Below, in pieces: positions 7,681 through 8,503 of a stretch of 8,503 bases of DNA. Origin of the DNA: Rhodothermales bacterium. Lineage in GTDB: Bacteria; Bacteroidota; Rhodothermia; Rhodothermales; UBA10348. The DNA lies in assembly GCA_030833605.1 (NCBI GenBank), contig JAURGV010000095.1:1-8503 (forward strand), in the 5' to 3' direction. The position numbers and the translations under genes are program-made. The notes beneath the pieces are model-generated. The model was given only the letters and a program-made list of their open reading frames with translations. It was not told the origin of the DNA and did no database searches. Every line of letters starts with the position of its first letter. The first letter of the stretch is position 1.

Positions 7681-8413
7681 CTCCAAAAAAAGAAAATCAT
7701 TTTGAAGGAGTAAGTCCGTTGCAACAGCTGGTATCTTTAGAATGGCTGAGGTCAACGGGACCTCCCTAAGACCTGGAAATGCGCCATTTCCATCCTGCAC
7801 TTCTCCATGATCTGTTCGAGATCCACTATTTACATAAAGCGTAGATCCATCTGGACTGATCACGATACCATTCATGTTGTGATCATAATTGGTACCGCTT
7901 CGTGGATAAGGAACGGTCTCAAAAACGGTTTCCCACGTATAACCGCCCGTTCCACTGGGTTTGCCTCTTTTTACGACTCCTATGTTATACCCTGGAGTGG
8001 AGCTGCTCTTGTTACCCACTATAAAAAGAGTCCCATCCGGCGCAACTGGTATTCCAAGAGCGGGCGGGCGTAAGCCGTGATCCGCAAAGGTTTGAATTAC
8101 GTTCACCCGTCCATTCCCGCTGGACACGTCCACAGTGGAAATATTTCCATTCATCGAAAGGAGGACCAATTTGCCCGAATGAGAATCATAGGCCATTCTT
8201 ACAGCATCCACGGCCAGGGTCGCAGGGCTAACGCTTATTTCTGGGACCAGTGCAATCGGCGTCTGAGCTTCGGTCACCTCGACGACTAGCAAGCGTGCTA
8301 GGATGTGAAAGGTGCTTGGGCGTAGCACACGAAGAATACTATTATAACGCAATGCTTTATTCATTCTGCAGAAGTCGAATTCGGGTTGGGGTTGTTCGAT
8401 GAGACGGACGTGA

Positions 8414-8447
8414 TAAACGTTAGCCACCACGGCAGAACAGCACAAAA
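8414..8447 (-). promoter_or_regulatory. possible Bacteroidota-like promoter for the three-gene run
   Basis: On the minus strand a TTTTG (8447-8443) is followed after 20 nt by TAACGTTTA (8422-8414), loosely like the TTTG / TAnnTTTG promoter pair of Bacteroidota, about 50 bp before ATG 8364. The second element does not match the consensus well, so this is only a candidate. Some promoter is expected here, because a terminator lies just upstream. Confidence 0.17.
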
Positions 8448-8484
8448 CAAAAGAAGGTCCTGATTCAAATGAATCAGGACCTTC
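8443..8484 (-). terminator. strong intrinsic terminator of an upstream minus-strand gene
   Basis: A perfect 14-bp inverted repeat (GAAGGTCCTGATTC at 8453-8466, loop of 4 nt, its complement at 8471-8484) is followed on the minus strand by TTTTGTTTTG (8452-8443). This is a classic Rho-independent terminator for a gene beyond position 8503. On the plus strand the hairpin is followed by eight A, so it would not end transcription in that direction. Confidence 0.85.
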
Positions 8485-8503
8485 AAAAAAAAGACCTCGG
8501 CAA

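Larger units (their letters stand above)
6673..8364 (-). pseudogene. T9SS-exported glucose/sorbosone dehydrogenase-like beta-propeller, interrupted by one in-frame TAA
   Basis: One reading frame runs from ATG 8364 to the stop at 6673 and would encode about 562 residues apart from a TAA at codon 229 (7680-7678). Sequence on both sides belongs to one domain resembling soluble PQQ-type glucose/sorbosone dehydrogenases. Before the stop lies YDHNMNGIVISPDGSTLY, with His162 in the place of the family's catalytic His. After it come FADGVRNSF (Arg239), TENSGDRDDNEELN (255-268) and YGFPWR. The last 83 residues are a T9SS type A sorting tail beginning VELYPNPASG. If whole, the product would be a secreted or surface sugar-oxidising or sugar-binding protein; PQQ use is not shown. 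The N-terminus from ATG 8364 lacks a good signal peptide in this frame, although the sorting tail requires Sec export. Because the rest is intact, the stop is either a recent mutation, a sequence error or a readthrough site. The stop of this gene lies 30 bp before the GH16 start. Confidence 0.75.

Noticed and set aside
8365..8445. TTG at 8445 as start of the propeller gene
   Set aside because: It lies inside the U-tract of the terminator, gives no signal peptide, and an ATG follows in frame at 8364.

Overview
The window looks like a piece of a free-living, probably marine, heterotrophic bacterium of the Bacteroidota/Rhodothermota/Balneolota group. Three things point there. One gene ends in a type IX secretion (T9SS) type A sorting tail. 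None of the genes has a convincing Shine-Dalgarno sequence, and at least one start (GTG at 1271) sits behind an A-rich stretch instead. The gene set (surface laminarinase, TPR lipoprotein, CRTAC1/ASPIC-UnbV protein, multiheme cytochrome) is common in that group. The exact taxon is inference.

Layout. Positions 1-1136 (minus strand) hold the N-terminal 378 residues of a TPR lipoprotein that runs off the left edge. A 134-bp AT-rich divergent intergenic region follows, with an AT-rich palindrome at 1204-1224. Positions 1271-2950 (plus) encode a CRTAC1-like lipoprotein: six calcium-loop FG-GAP/VCBS-type repeats followed by an ASPIC/UnbV domain. It converges on a minus-strand run of three closely spaced genes, in transcription order: a T9SS-exported glucose/sorbosone-dehydrogenase-like beta-propeller broken by one in-frame TAA (8364-6673), a GH16 laminarinase-type lipoprotein (6642-5779) and a 917-residue membrane multiheme cytochrome c with a TPR tail (5769-3016). 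The gaps in this run are only 30 and 9 bp, so it is probably one operon. A perfect 14-bp-stem terminator at 8443-8484 separates the run from whatever lies upstream on the same strand.

Possible joint function (inference). The GH16 enzyme would cut beta-1,3-glucan such as laminarin at the cell surface. The propeller, if functional, would oxidise a released sugar. The cytochrome, anchored by five helices with its c-hemes in the periplasm, could receive or pass on electrons. The TPR and CRTAC1 lipoproteins would be envelope partners of unknown role. The weak points are the in-frame stop in the propeller gene and the lack of direct evidence that its electrons reach this cytochrome.

Most interesting are the cytochrome architecture (five helices with two suitably placed histidines, five c-heme motifs including one CX4CH, five TPRs), its operon with a laminarinase and a sugar-dehydrogenase-like protein, and the otherwise intact propeller gene with one stop codon. 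No RNA genes, insertion sequences or CRISPR arrays were seen, and no stretch longer than 134 bp lacks a gene.
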